Positions 45,924-58,898 of a stretch of DNA of 64,000 nt are shown in pieces (the first letter of the stretch is position 1; every line of letters starts with the position of its first letter). This DNA is from Physcomitrium patens. Lineage: Eukaryota > Streptophyta > Bryopsida > Funariales > Funariaceae. The notes under the pieces are model-generated. The model saw nothing but the letters and a program-made list of their open reading frames with translations, was not told the origin of the DNA and searched no databases. Location: NCBI RefSeq assembly GCF_000002425.4, contig NC_037265.1, positions 1,284,835-1,348,834 of the forward strand, written 5' to 3'. The translations under genes and the position numbers were made by a program.

Positions 45924-48265
45924 TAATATCACAAACATACATATTTATTTTAATATTTACCTATATGATTAAATAAGAGTAAATAAAAGTAGATTTATTT
46001 CATAATATTTTTTAAAAAAACTTCTTAGAAGCTTCATAGATGCTACTTTAAATTTATATATATTTATAATTAATTAATAGGCTAGAAAATTCGTCAACAA
46101 GTTAACTATGTATTGATAGCTTGCAAAACAAGTTGGCTATGTTGCACACATATAGAAAACTTGCCTTACAAGTTAAGATGTGTATCTTGTAAAGTCAACA
46201 TGTTTTGGGGTCTTATAAGACATCACTACGTTGTCATATTACATGGTTTTCTATCTGAGAATACGCTACGTATTTAACTGTAGAGAATTTAGTTTTAACT
46301 TATTGGCCAAGTTCCAATAAGTTATTTAACTTTTAAAGTAGAAGAAAAATAAATACTACAATATCAAAAAGATATTATACTAATAAAACCTTTTATATGT
46401 AAGAAGGTTTCTACATAAGAATTTCTAAAATAACTAGAAATTTCCTAATATTCTTGATTATATCAAATCATAACTAATCATTTGCTGATAAGTTAAATTT
46501 TCAATAATTCCAAAGAAAATCCATAATTTTCTCTCAAAAATTCATCTTTATATCAAAATTTAACTATAGCTCTATATATCTATCTTCAACATATATATAA
46601 AGTCTTGACTTCCAAAAAACTCCTTTACTTTGTATAAAATGCTCAAATTGTAATAAAACCCCTTCAAAACATATTTCTCTTGCAAAAGATTTCTTCTTTT
46701 TAAACTTTAGAAATTCATATCTCTTGATTCAACCATTCAATTTTTTTCAAATTTACAAATAATATAGAATTTATCCTTAAGCATTACTAAAAAATAATTA
46801 AATCATAAATTTACTACCGATCGTCTGGTATCTTAAAAATCCTAGCATATGCTTCAAATCCTAATTCACAAGTACCTAAATACTATTTTCTTTATATCTC
46901 ACAAATTCAAAATTTAAATACCACAAAATATATCCAAAAAGTTTATTAATATAACTATACACATTCTTGGAAATTTTGAGCCAAAATCTTATCAAATTGA
47001 TCAAGATATATTTCAAAACACAACCACTAATGAATTAGGTCACTTACTACCCTTAGATTTGCAAGTACTAATTCCATCCTCTAATATCTCCTTCATCTCA
47101 ACTTAGAATCCATCAAATAATATACCAAAAATGTAGGAATTTTTTTTTTTCTCTAATCTCAATTGCCGATCCTCTCTTGCTTTCTATATGCTTGTGTTAT
47201 ATCCAAAAGAGTGACAGTAAGTACAAAAATTGACACCTCAACTTTGAGCATCTATATCTCTTTCATAAAAACTCCAATTGACTCAAAATTTTCACCAAAA
47301 CCATACCTAAAAACCTAAAATTTCTGATTATAGCCTCTAATATTCAAATCTCTATGAAAAACTAATCCTAATCCCTAATATAGCCTCAGGCAACATCCTT
47401 GAAGTCCATTGGTCATGATTTTTGACCAATAGACATGGAGATTTTCTTCATCCATCTCCATTCATCTATATAGATGCCCTAAATTCTCTTTTTTGCTATC
47501 AAGATCCTTCTCCAACTCTTTTTTTTTATAAGATTTATATAATATATGTCCTAAAATTTCAAATAAAAGAACCAAAATAAAACTTCAAGAATCACCAATG
47601 TCTAACAAGGATGACTCTAAATGTTTAAAAGTTATTACTAATTAAATCAACTTCAAAAATTACTATTAAAAGAAAATAAAGTTATATAAATTCTAATAGA
47701 AGTCCTTTTAAACAATCTCTTTTTGAGGTAGTAATCTATTTACATCTAATAATCAACAAAAATCCACTAACATGGCTTTCATCATGTTGTCTAGTATATT
47801 GTGTATTAAATATATAAACACATTATTTTCACATGGTTGCTGAACCACAACACGATAACATAGCTAATAGTTAAGAGTATATATATAGAGGCAAGAGTGA
47901 AGCCTTTTTTACTCTTATAAATTCTTTTTTACTTCTTATTCTTGTTTTAAGACTTTTTAATTTTTTTGTCTGCTGATAGCTATTTTAATTTAATACTATA
48001 TCATCTTTGAATAATTTTTTAATCTTTTTGAGTGACATAAGAGTTTATAAATGATTTCTTTGTTTGAAATATCAATCCTTAATAGATACATTGTATAAAT
48101 TGAGTATTTATATCTTAAAAATATTTTCCAAATAATATAATACATATTAATTATGGATATTAATTTAATATTTCTTTTCAACCTATGAGCCATTGAATTG
48201 AATCAATTTGATATTTAGTATAAAAATTTTACTTATTGTGCTTAAAACACAAATTTTATGACTTA
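45924..48265 (+). repeat. 3' LTR of element G1, split by F1
   Basis: Segments 45924-46231 and about 47858-48265 together align with the 712-bp G3 LTR (AGAGGCAAGAGTGAAGCC, TTGTTTTAAGACT, TTTTTGAGTGACATAAGAG blocks). The right boundary is uncertain because sequence similarity fades after about 48170. Confidence 0.65.
46232..47857 (-). mobile_element. Solo LTR F1
   Basis: 1626 bp; + strand begins TGTCATATTACATGG and ends CCACAACACGATA. Flanks ACGT (46228-46231) and ACAT (47858-47861) are a 4-bp duplication with one transition. Shares its body with F2. The end block matches the conserved end of C and D LTRs. Short frames within it are chance. Confidence 0.85.
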
Positions 48266-51200
48266 ATATTAGAATTTAAGGAAAAAATAGAAAATAAATT
48301 GTTAGTAGCGGACATGCAATTTAGGATAGAGTTTAGTGAGAAAAAACTATAAAGACTATTTTTCTAGTTAGCTAGTAGTAGAAGAATTACAAAAGAAGTA
48401 GTCTTGGTGTGGAAAAAGAAAAAAGAAAATCTAGTGAGGTTTAATTATGATGGATTTAAAGATTTTTTCCAAATTCAATAAATCCAAGTGGCAAAGTGAT
48501 TCTTCTAATTTATGGATGCCTTTCAAATGCAATAGAGGCATCAAATGCACCATGTGGAGTGAAGAAAACAAGATTAGTAGACTTTCCTTCAAAGTACAAG
48601 TAGAGAAATGAAATTCTCATTTTTTGAAGAATTTTACAAATATTACCTAAATCCTTGTAAGTAAAAAACCTTCATAAAAGTTGCAAAGGAGCATATATTG
48701 ATGCATATGAGTAGTCAATTTTAGCATAAAAAGGTGTTTTAAATACAATGGTTAAGTTAGATTTATCAAAAAGTGTTTTTTTTTTCCACTTACAAGAACC
48801 ATCAGCCTTGGTTACAAAATTAGCTCTTGGATGAAGGGAGGTTGTAGATCTATATTAGGGATCTTAGAGATCAAGGATGGAGATGTGGCCACCTTTCCAC
48901 AAGCCACCACTCAATTGCATAAGAATGGTTCGGTTTCCCAAGCCTCTCTCTCTCTTTCTTTTAGATGAAGGTCAAGCTATGCCAAAGTGTGGTCATAACC
49001 CTAATCCTAATCTTATTTTTTTGCTTCTTTCTTGATCTTAGATCTCATTGTGAACTTTAAGAACATATGAGCATTGTTTTTGTGTCATGGGTGGTGCTTG
49101 TTGTGGTTTAAAAGGCACCTCTTTGTAATTAGTGGTCACCAACCATTTCCATAGTCAAAAGGGTTTGAGGGGCCTCGGATTTTTCTCAATCAGTCTATGG
49201 TTTTTTATGATTTGTAAGTGAAATTTTTTCATCGCATAGTCCTTGTTATTAGCTTTTCAATGAGCTAATGCCTACTCAATTTAGAGTTGAACCGAATTTT
49301 TGGCAAATGTTTGAGTACAAAGGGCGGCTGCCTTGGTAGTTTCAATAATCCGACTTTGAAAAGGTATTTCTCAGTGCCACTTAATGGAATAATTTTGAAA
49401 TTTTTGGAATACAAGCAACTTCAAGCTAAGCTTCTACTGGCATAGATTTCATTAAATTCAAAGAAATTTTAAATTTTTAACGAATTTTCGAGTGAAGGGG
49501 GTTGGCTCCAGCAGCACGTCCAATGATCCAACTTTGAAGAAGCATTGTTCATAGCTCACGTACTAGATTGCCACGAAAATTGAAGTTAAATTTCCAACAC
49601 CACAAAAATTACTAAATTTGGAGCTAATTTGTATTTTTTACAAATTTTGGAATAAAAGGGGGGTGCTTCCTTCAATCCTTGGACATTGTCAAGGTACTTC
49701 TGCTTGTACCTCTCTTTATTTTATTTTTTTCTTTTATTTTATTTATTTATTTATTTACAATAACTTGTAACTTCTATATTTCATTTTTGGTTTTAATTTT
49801 TAACTTTTAATCTTCTCCCTTTTACTTTTATTTTTTTATTTTATAACCTTTAAATTTTATTTTTTACTTTATTTTTACTTTTTAAAATTTACTTTTAACT
49901 TTTAAATTTTAATTTTTAACATAACCTTTAAAAAAAATTAAAATTACTATGGATTAAAGATAATCACTTCATTAATTACTTTTACCATCAATTATTTAAG
50001 AAGTAAAAAATTATTTATTTTAAAAAATGATAAAATAATAAAATAATAAAAAGAAATAAAAATGACATAAAATAATAATAATAATAATAAAATATAATAA
50101 AATATAATAAAATAAAAATTAAACCAAATTATCTAATTAGAAGTAGAAGAAAGAATTATTTTGCATAAAGTTAAGGAGTGAATTATCATTGTGAATGTGA
50201 GTAATGTTAGAGGATTTGATTAATAACCTGGTATTTTAAGAAGAACAAGTAATAAAAGGATTAGAATTTAAATAATAGCTTTATTTTTAAATTCACATAG
50301 TTAATTTAGTTATTATGAGTTAGAATAAACTTCCAGGTTTATTTTAGCTTACACAACCCTTCTGTTGATAACTTCATCTATAGAAAATTTTAAAGTTATC
50401 TTTACAATGAAATCTATGTTAGAAAATAAACTTTTAAAAACAAAATTTTTCAAATAGGTTTTATGGTAAAACTAATCATGCAAATTTTGTTAAAACCGAA
50501 TTTTTAGGTATTTTTTACTACTTCAATCTCAATTAACTCAAGTACATATATTGTGATGTTAGTTTTATTACAAATAGTACTTCTTATTTTTTTTCCATCT
50601 AATTGAATCATATTTGTAGTTTCAAAACTTATCCAAATTCAAGTCATTATTACAAACAAGCAATACAAAGCATCTCACTATTATATTCTCTTTAAATCAC
50701 CATAAATTTTTAGAATAGGTAATGTCATCAAGTAATAAGCACATCCCTTAGTATAATATGTAAAAAGACAATAAAAGTTCTTAATCAAATCTTGTTTTTA
50801 CCACTATTCAATAAAACAGATACAATGTCAAATAGAATTTTTTTTATACAAAATTTATAAATTCAAGGGTAGTTATAATAATGAGAATTTAATTTAAAAA
50901 GTATTTTTTATATTTATTCAACATTGAAATCTTCACAAATCTAATCTGTAATACAATAATAATATTTTGTACAATACATGTCTGCATTTGTACTATGTAA
51001 TTTAAAAAAATATGTGTTTATTTTATTTTTATTCAGTTATTTTGTAAAAAAAGAAGGTCATTAGAACCAAGGTCCAAAAACTACTAATTATCATCTTTAG
51101 GGTGTAGCTTTAATGTATATATTAAGTCCATAGAAGCACTGGATCTAAACCAATTTTCTAGAGAAACTAAATACCTTTGCATAGCTTGTTTTAAGATTTT

Positions 51201-51559
51201 TTCAAAAGATAACATATCATCCTTTCAACAAAAGAGATCAATAATAGCCATTTTTACAATAAAAATTGAGAAGATGCTACTGGAAGCATTATTGAAGATT
51301 TTTTCTATAAATTAAAGTATAATAAATTGAAAAGATCTTATAGAGGCTCTTTTAATCTCCTTATATATTATTAAAATCCAACATAAATCTTTAATGGAAG
51401 AAAAGAAGAAAAAAGAAAATTTATAAAAGAAGAAAATTCTTCTAAGAGACAAACTTGAAAAGATAAGATTTGTGAGATGGCTTCAAAAGAATTATCTATA
51501 TAAAATACTTCAATAATATTAGTAGAAAAAGATAATAAAATAAAAGAGAAAGTAAATCA
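48266..51559. other. AT-rich sequence, no gene identified
   Basis: 48270-49700 contains moderately complex sequence without a recognisable frame, possibly unclassified repeat remnants. 49720-50130 is low-complexity T-rich then A-rich sequence (TTTTATTT, AATAAAAT runs). 50130-51559 is AT-rich with nothing recognised. Confidence 0.5.
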
Positions 51560-51840
51560 ATAATTTATAAATTATTCTAAAATATTAAAGTATCAACAAA
51601 TTTGAAGAATGAATTATCAAAGACATGAATTACAAAAGCTAAAATGTCAATATATTCTTGTGTTACTTAAAAATAGTAGATTTTCACTCAAAGGTAAATT
51701 ATTTAAAACCATAATATCTATTGTCAAAGATAAGAAGACTAGAGATTCTTGAAACAAAACTAAAAAAATAAAATGCATTGACAATAGTAAAGAAGGCCTC
51801 ACTCTTACATCTACACATACCATCTAATTAAAAGCTATAT
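51560..51840 (-). repeat. G-type LTR fragment (G4)
   Basis: On the minus strand this matches G2 and G3 LTRs (GAATTATCAAAGACATGAATT, AGAAGGCCTCACTCTTACATC). It is cut at 51840 by a D-type LTR. Confidence 0.65.
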
Positions 51841-52790
51841 TGTTGTGTTATATAAAAACTAATTTGAGAATATTTTAGACATTTTATTATAAAAACTTTG
51901 AATTTATCTTAAAGTTTGATTTATAACCTAATACAATGCATAAGGTATTTAAAAACATCCTTTGGCAATCTCAAAAAGCCTAAGTAAGCTTCTAATTATT
52001 TCAAGTATATCTTGTTAGTATTAAAAAAATCCAAGATATACCTTGTTACACTTTAATCAATTTTAAATCAATCTTAAATAATCTCTGATACATTTTAATC
52101 AAATTCTAATCAAATTTTAATCAAATGTGTTAAAAAAATTAATCAAAATCTAATCAAATCCTAATAAAATTACTTAAATAACCTTAAAATTTGAATAACT
52201 ATTAATTAAATTTTTGATCTTATAAAAAATATATATATTTTTTAATCTTTTAAAAAATAATAAGCATATAAAATTTGAAAAAAAATAAACTTATTAATTG
52301 AGTGATAAACCTCATAATCTACATAGGTGTTGGTTGGTATTCCTCTCCAACCTTGATGTCAATTTCTAAGTGCCAATATATCTTGATTTTATTATCTAAA
52401 TGCTTTCAAATTTTGCAAAATTATTAAAAATCAAGTTTTCTATTAAATTACTAAATTTTATTTCAATCCTATGAAGCACATTGCTTTAAACCTTAGAATT
52501 CTTGCCAATCTTTCAAATTCTAATTTTTGAAACCTCAACCTATTTAAACATCAATAAAAATAGTATAATTTTTTTGATTAAGCTCAAACTTACAACACAT
52601 ATTTAACACACTTATAATCATAAATCTACAAAATTTTATCCATAGATCTACTATTCATCTTACAATTTTTTTTAAAATATAAGTTCTTTTTATTTCTCAA
52701 AAACAAAAATCATCTCAAAACAATCTTAAGTTCGTAAGGCTTTTACAAAGTCATTACAAATTCAAATCATTCAAAATTAATGATTAAATT
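51841..52790 (-). mobile_element. D-type LTR D4, truncated
   Basis: Starts TGTTGTGTTATATAAAAACT, aligned to the D2 start, with the later D markers (TGTTGGTATTCCTCTCCAACC-like block near 52330) and the AAATTTTATCCATAGATCTAC block. Its far end is missing, so no second flank can be checked. Left flank ATAT (51837-51840) lies in G4 at the position that reads ACGT in G2. Confidence 0.7.
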
Positions 52791-52859
52791 ATTAGATTAT
52801 TCTAACCCAATATGTGTATTAAATATTAATATATTAAATATTAATGTTAAGATAACTAC

Positions 52860-53422
52860 AACAATATAAGTGTCAAGGACATGAACTAAAAGATGATGCA
52901 TAAACCAATAAAATCCATATCAAAGAAAGAATAACAAAAATAGAAATAAGGAAGTATGTATATTAAAAAAAACTAGAAAGGCTTATTGCTAAAAGACAAG
53001 AAAACTTGAGACTCTTAAAACTAGACTAGAAGCAAGAAAAGAATTGATAAGAGTGAAGAGGGCTTCATTCTTGTCTCTATATATACTATCTAACTAGAGG
53101 CTACGTGGTGATATTCTATAGGACCTCTAATGTATGTTGACTTTGTAGGATACATGCCTTGACTTAGAAGGCAAGTTTTTCTACATGTAGGCCACATTGT
53201 TAGCTTGGTCTTTAAGCTAGCAACATGTGTGGTACATTGCCAACTTATTGACCACATTTTTAACCCAAAAAATTAATTAAAGACACCTATAAAGTCAAAG
53301 AAACGTCTATAAAGCTTCTGAGAAGCTTCTATAGAAGATATTATAGAATTAATTTGTTTTTATCTACTTCTACTTATTTATATAGATAATTACTATCTTA
53401 CATGCATATGTCCATGATATTA
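52860..53422 (-). repeat. 3' LTR of element G2
   Basis: G-type LTR in minus orientation, ending at TGATATTA (53415-53422), next to a polypyrimidine run that is the polypurine tract of the minus strand. The best preserved G LTR here. It contains TTCTGAGAAGCTTC-like motifs near 53310, echoing the heat-shock-like modules of B. Confidence 0.75.
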
Positions 53423-53725
53423 CTCCTTTTTTTAAGGACGAGTTCCATGAGGAGCAGTCATCATATGTTGAAAAAATCTATGATGCGACGAATTGTATTT
53501 GCCACATACTTAGATCTTTGTTCTCTTTAAAGATGGTTGATAGGGCCTCTCAACCATCAATAGTGTCTTATAGCAAGGTGGAAAGACCATCTTGTTATCT
53601 GATTGTTGTTGAGGCCTTCATAACTTCCTTCAAATAAATATTTGGAATATTGTCAAGAATTATTTTTACCTCTAAAAAAATTACTAAACATCGAGAGTCT
53701 CTTTCAAAGTCTTGATACCAAACGT
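53423..53725 (-). pseudogene. Element G2 pol C-terminal tail
   Basis: Minus-strand homologue of the 45620-45910 tail of G1 (shared TTTTTTCAACATATGATGA block and the GGCAAATACAATT... block). Interrupted at 53725 by element C2, with ACGT at the break. Confidence 0.75.
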
Positions 53726-54815
53726 TGTCAAGTTACGTGTTTTCTTGCTCGAGAACGCGTCAGTCATCTGGCTGTAGAAGGTAGTATAGAGATTCGCTAA
53801 TATTCAAGCAGTCTATCGGTTTTTGACTGTTGGAATATAAACGACTATAAGAATATATCATAAATCTATACGGATGTCCTTCGACTGCTCGTCGAAATCC
53901 TTTTTGTCCCAATCGGTAAGTCTCTAGACGTTACAGAGAACCCCGAACAACCCAATCTGCTAATCTTCGATACCGCTTTATACCCTTGACCTTGTATCCA
54001 CTGACTGTCTTGTTAGATTAACCCAAAAATTTTCATTCACTCTGCATATTCAATCCTATAGACACCCTTTTAATTCTTCAATCATAGACGTAACTTTGAT
54101 TTTACAAAACAGTCAAGAATAATCACACCTACTTCATTAAAACTCCGATTCACCAGTATAACACTGACTTTCAGCAACGATTGCTTCAGTCTTCCCAAAA
54201 TCCTATGAAAAAAAAAACTCCAATTCTCTGTCTTTTTTCCCCTCTGAAGCATGAAGCTAGCTCTCTAACCTTTAAAACCCCTATTCTCCCCTCTTTCAAA
54301 CCCTAGCCTTTGAATTTCTTCAATCTTCCATCTTGGAACTAAAATTGGCTCCGCCGTCAGAGCTTTCTCCTCCGTTTTTTGCCTTTTAAAAGGTACTTTT
54401 TTCTAGAAACAACGTTCTCTCAAACGGCACAGAGAACAAGACAGCCTGAAACGAAATTGAAACCCCCGTAATCACGACTACATTGAGTCGCCCGACTAAT
54501 TTAGGTCTCATATTGGCTAAGAGGCCCGTAGTAAGATCTGGATGTTCCCGTAATTGGGTCAAATTGGTCCTTCACGTGAGGCTTGCTCAATCATCGATTT
54601 CATCCTTTTGATTTTGTTGACTTCCACTATTGGACTCGAACGGAGCATTTCGTTATTGGTAAGTATGCCCTGTTCGACTGTGACGGGGTGTTTGAATTAG
54701 CCCCTGAATATTGGCACTGGAATCGGTCATTGCTCCCAATATTCGAGGTAACTGAACATTAATAAAAGTCCCCTTTCTTTATATTTTCACAGTATACTCG
54801 TGTTACAACACCACA
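53726..54815 (-). repeat. 3' LTR of element C2
   Basis: 1090 bp in minus orientation, homologous to the 1335-1337-bp LTRs of C1 but with deletions. + strand starts TGTCAAGTTACGTG and ends TTACAACACCACA. The polypurine tract of C2 appears as TCCACCCCCTCTGAACC at 54816-54832. Confidence 0.88.
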
Positions 54816-55117
54816 TCCACCCCCTCTGAACCTATGCATCCTCCGATATGCACCAATTTATCCAATTGCTGTTTGATTTATAATATGTTTTCTACGTCTT
54901 TGTTTAGTTCGTCTTCGTCACCTTCATTATCCGAATCACTTTCATCTTCTTGCTGCAGAATCTCTATACCTTCATTAAGGTCTTCCATATTCATTTCTAC
55001 ATTTCTTGGTTTAAACAATTTTACTCTCTTCCCTGCAATTGGTATTTTTAACCTTGTGCCATCTAACTCCTACAATGAGTAAGTTGCATTATCATGAATA
55101 GTTGTTACCACATACGG
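54816..55117 (-). pseudogene. Element C2 pol C-terminal tail
   Basis: Reverse complement of the last part of pol in C1 (62160-62436): the acidic C-terminus and the SLRELDGT-like module. Broken at 55117 by insertion of C1 and resumed at 63772. Confidence 0.9.
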
Positions 55118-56454
55118 TGTCGTGTTGTAATACACGATTATACAGTGAAAATAAAAAGAAAGGGGAATTTTATTAATATTCAGTTACCTCGAATATTGGA
55201 AGCATCGACCAACTCCAGTACAAATACTGAGTGGTCAGGTTCAGTCACTCCATTACAGTCAGCCGGGGCATACTGAAATGCTCCATTCGATCCCAATAAC
55301 GGGAGTCAGCAGGAAGAGAAGGACCAATTCACAAGACGGGTTCGAGGAGCCAATTGGATCCAATTTCGATAATCCAATCCGGATCCTCTTATCCGATATG
55401 AGACCTGAATTGGCCGGTCAACCCAATGCATTCTAATTACGGGAAATCCAGGTCTTACTACGGGTCTTAGCCAATCTGACGCGAGGACCAATTTGACCCA
55501 ATTACGAGAACATCCAGGTTACTACGGGCATCTTTCCCAATATAGGACCTGAATTGGTCGCGCGACTCAATGTGGTCTCGATTACGGGGTTCGATTCTAT
55601 TTCAGGCTGTCCTGTTCTCTGTGCCGTCTTAGGGAACGTTGTTTTCGGTAAATGGATTTCTTAAAGGCAAAAACGGAGGAGAAAGCTTGACGGCGAGAGC
55701 CAATTTCGGATCCAAGCTTGAGGTGGGAGCCAATTCCGGATCTAAGACGGAAGATTGAAGAAATTCAGAGGATAAGGTTAAGTGGGCTATAGTTTTGGGG
55801 GTGGGTTTTTTTTTTGAGGGAAATCGGGGGGGGGAAGGATTTTTCAAGCTTCTGCAAGGTTACCAGTTCGGTTTTTTTTATGGGAGGTTTTTGAAGATCA
55901 AGGGAATTAGAGAGAGGAGCTTCATGCTTCGGGTCGGGGAAGGAAAGACATAGAATTTGGATTTTTCTTCTTCGTAGAGTTTTGGGAAGACTGAGGCAAT
56001 CGCTGCTGAAGTCAGTGTTGTAATGGTGAATCGGGATTTTTAAATGAAGTGGGTTTGAATACTCTTGACTGTTTTGTGAAATCGAGTTACGTCTGTGATT
56101 GAAGGATTAAAAGGGTGTCTATAGGATTGAATATGCGGAGTGAATGAAATTTATTGGGTTAATCTAACAAGACAGTCAGTGGATACAAGATCATAAGTAC
56201 AAAGCAGTATTGAAGGTTAACAGTTTGGGTTGTATGGGGTTCTCTGTAACATCTAGAGACCTACCGACTGGGGCAAAAAGGACTTCGACAAGCAGTCGAA
56301 GAGCACCCGTATAGATTTACGGTACATTGTTGCAGTCGTTTATATTCCAGCAGTCAAAAACTGATAGACTGCTTGACTATCGGCGAATCTCCATACTACC
56401 TTCTACAGCCAGACGCCCGGCGCGTTCTCGAGCAGGAAAGCACGTAATACGACA
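55118..56454 (+). repeat. 5' LTR of C1
   Basis: TGTCGTGTTGTAAT...CACGTAATACGACA; the ends form an unusually long imperfect inverted repeat of about 15 bp. Confidence 0.95.
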
Positions 56455-56458
56455 TAAG

Positions 56459-56474
56459 TGGTGAACCCAACGTG
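56459..56474 (+). promoter_or_regulatory. Primer-binding site of C1
   Basis: TGGTGAACCCAACGTG, 4 bp after the LTR. The same block follows the H LTR. The tRNA it pairs with cannot be named from the sequence alone. Confidence 0.6.
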
Positions 56475-56525
56475 AAAGCTTGAGGTAGAAGGTATTGGAT
56501 TTCGGTTGATTTTATCTTTATTTTT

Positions 56526-57824
56526 ATGGAAAACGAAAATAAAAATTTTGAAGGATTTTTGGGAGAAGTTTCTAGTGGGGAGTCTTCTAAAGGACAAGGT
56601 ATGCACATGGATCCGTCTATTGCTAGTTTGTTTCAAGCCTTCTCATTGTCAATGCAGCAACAGCAAAGCAATGATCGAAAGGAAGCTTTGGCAACCAAAG
56701 CATTGCAAGCAGTGGTCAATAAAATTGATCAATTTGATGGGAGGAATATTTCAAGGTATTTAAGATGTTATGTTCGTGAAATGGAATGAAATCGGATTTT
56801 TGAGAGAAAAATGGTTGCACTATTTGGACTTGCCACGATACCGGAGATAAGGGACCACATTACATCGATTACGGATCGTTGTGGGAATTCATGGGAGGAT
56901 TTTTCACATGCATTGAAAGACGAATATTTCTTGGAAGATGCTGATCGCGTTACTAAGAAGCTGTTTCTGGGATGGATTGAACGGCCCAATAAGAATTTAC
57001 AAGCAACAGAGCTACTAAGGGAATTTGAGAGGCAGTACTCTCAATTATCGAAGGTAGAAAAATTGACATTGGAGCCGAACAAAGTTGATCTATTTCTTCA
57101 AGCTGCTGATGGAGAATTGCAAGAGAAATTAGAACCCCTTCTTGAAGACAAAGAAGAAGATGAAGGATTGACAACGAAGTGGAAGAACGTTGAAGATGCG
57201 GTGGGGTTGCTTATAAAAAAAGAAAGGAGGAAGGATAGGAGTAATATTCCGAAAACAGTACAAGCACCCAAAGCTCCAGTACATACAACACCACCTACAA
57301 TGCCTACAGTTCAACCTTCGATATCCTTGTCAAAGAAAGCAGATATGGGTATGGAAGAAATTATACGAGGAATGCGAGATCTTCAAATCAAATTGGCAAG
57401 ACTTGAAGAGAATACTTCTATAAACAATTCGAAGAATGTTTCAAAACAAGGATATGTACAAAGATGCATTTGGTGTGATGATGCTTCATACACTAGAAAA
57501 GATTGCAATGAATTTAATAATATGATACGGCAGGGAATTATTTGCTGGAAAGATGGGAAGATAGCATTGAAAGATAGGGAGGATCTTCTTCAAACCAATT
57601 TTGGCAAGGGAGGAATGAGAGCATTGGTTCAAGATTACTTAAAAGAGCATAAAACAGTAGTACGAGAAAGTGCAAGTTATGGTGCTAGAGTAGATGATGC
57701 AATTGGTGGAAGTACGGAAACTAGTGAGTTTTGGGCTTCTGCCGTTTCTACAATGCAAGAAGGGAAATTACCTCGAGAAGCGTTATTGAGAACTGCAACC
57801 ACAATACGAGGAAGAACAGGTTAG
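56526..57824 (+). pseudogene. C1 gag
   Basis: Start at ATG 56526 (MENENKNFEGF). One frame with an in-frame TGA at 56787-56789 and a TAG at 57822-57824. The Gln-rich N-terminus (SMQQQQSN) is followed by a capsid-like region (VALFGLATIPEIRDHI, LKDEYFLEDADRV). A knuckle-like CIWCDDASYTRKDC (about 57463-57505) has Tyr where His is expected, a single C-to-T step. The frame continues past the TAG into protease sequence. Confidence 0.85.
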
Positions 57825-58898
57825 GAGGATCCTGTTGAGTCTCTTTCAATTCATGCATATATTGCTAAGAGCCAACATGAAGCTTTGATGGAAGAAAAAA
57901 GACGAGGAAATTTTGATGATACTAGAGAAGGAAATTCTTTTAAGAGGCAAATTCGAGGAGACAAGGCTCGGGAGGCAGCTTCACAAGAATTGCCTGTAAA
58001 GGATACCTCAGCATCATTGGGAGAAAAAACAACGGAGACAAAAGATAAGGGCAAATCAATTGCTTATAAGCTACTTTCTGACATTGAAGCGGCAACAAAT
58101 TTGAAAGGGGTGTTGGAAGAACGTATATTAAACGCTAAGGTGGAATTCACATTGAAAGAAGTCTTGGGAATTATAAAGAAGGAGTTTCATGATGTTATCA
58201 TTGACAGCATTAAGCGAAAGCGGCAATTAATGAGCGAAACTGGAATGAGTCATGCTATTGATGCAAGAATATGTAGAGATGAAGAAGAGGTTGATATTGG
58301 TTACAAGCAACCAACAAATGAAAAGAATGGGTATAATCAGCGAGTACGTTTCAAAGATTCTAGTGACAAGGAAATGGAAACTTTGAGCTATTATACTCGA
58401 AAGCATTGGGCAAGGGCAACTACTGAGGTATTGGTGAAGGTAGGAGATATAGAAGAACCAATAGTTGCTTTGGTGGACCATGGTTCTGAAATAAATCTCA
58501 TGTCTAAAGATCTTTATAAGAAGCAAAAATGGCCAATTGATATGGAACATGGATGGGCAATACGAGCAGCTAATAACACACGAGGCGAATTATATGGAGC
58601 TTGTCCAGATGTCAAAATTCGGATTGGGGATGTTGCGACGGAGCAACATTTCTTCGTTCAAGATACAACGTCTTATCCGTTGATTTTAGGACAACCTTAT
58701 ATCACGGCAACATGGATGGAAACAAAGGTACTTGACGATGGTTCTGCTTATGCAAGGGTACGGAGTGAAGAGGGGAGGAAAGCTGTACAATTTCTAACAG
58801 TACCTCCTAACCATGAACGGAATCGAGATAGGTTGAGGGAGAAACCATTGCCAAAGATTGTTGAAGGATTTAAGGATTTTGGGGAGGTACCACTGTAA
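57825..58898 (+). pseudogene. C1 protease region
   Basis: Same frame as gag. The first in-frame ATG is at 57885. A charged linker, then a retropepsin-like domain with VDHGSEINLMS (about 58471-58506) and the second hydrophobic motif LILGQPYI (about 58681-58704). The catalytic triad reads Asp-His-Gly, not Asp-Ser/Thr-Gly, and element H has the same reading. The frame closes with TAA at 58896-58898, and pol continues in the -1 frame. Confidence 0.8.

Noticed and set aside
55306..55491. A 61-codon frame repeated identically at 62623-62808
   Set aside because: Both lie in the two LTRs of C1 and are identical because the LTRs are; no start context or domain supports a gene.
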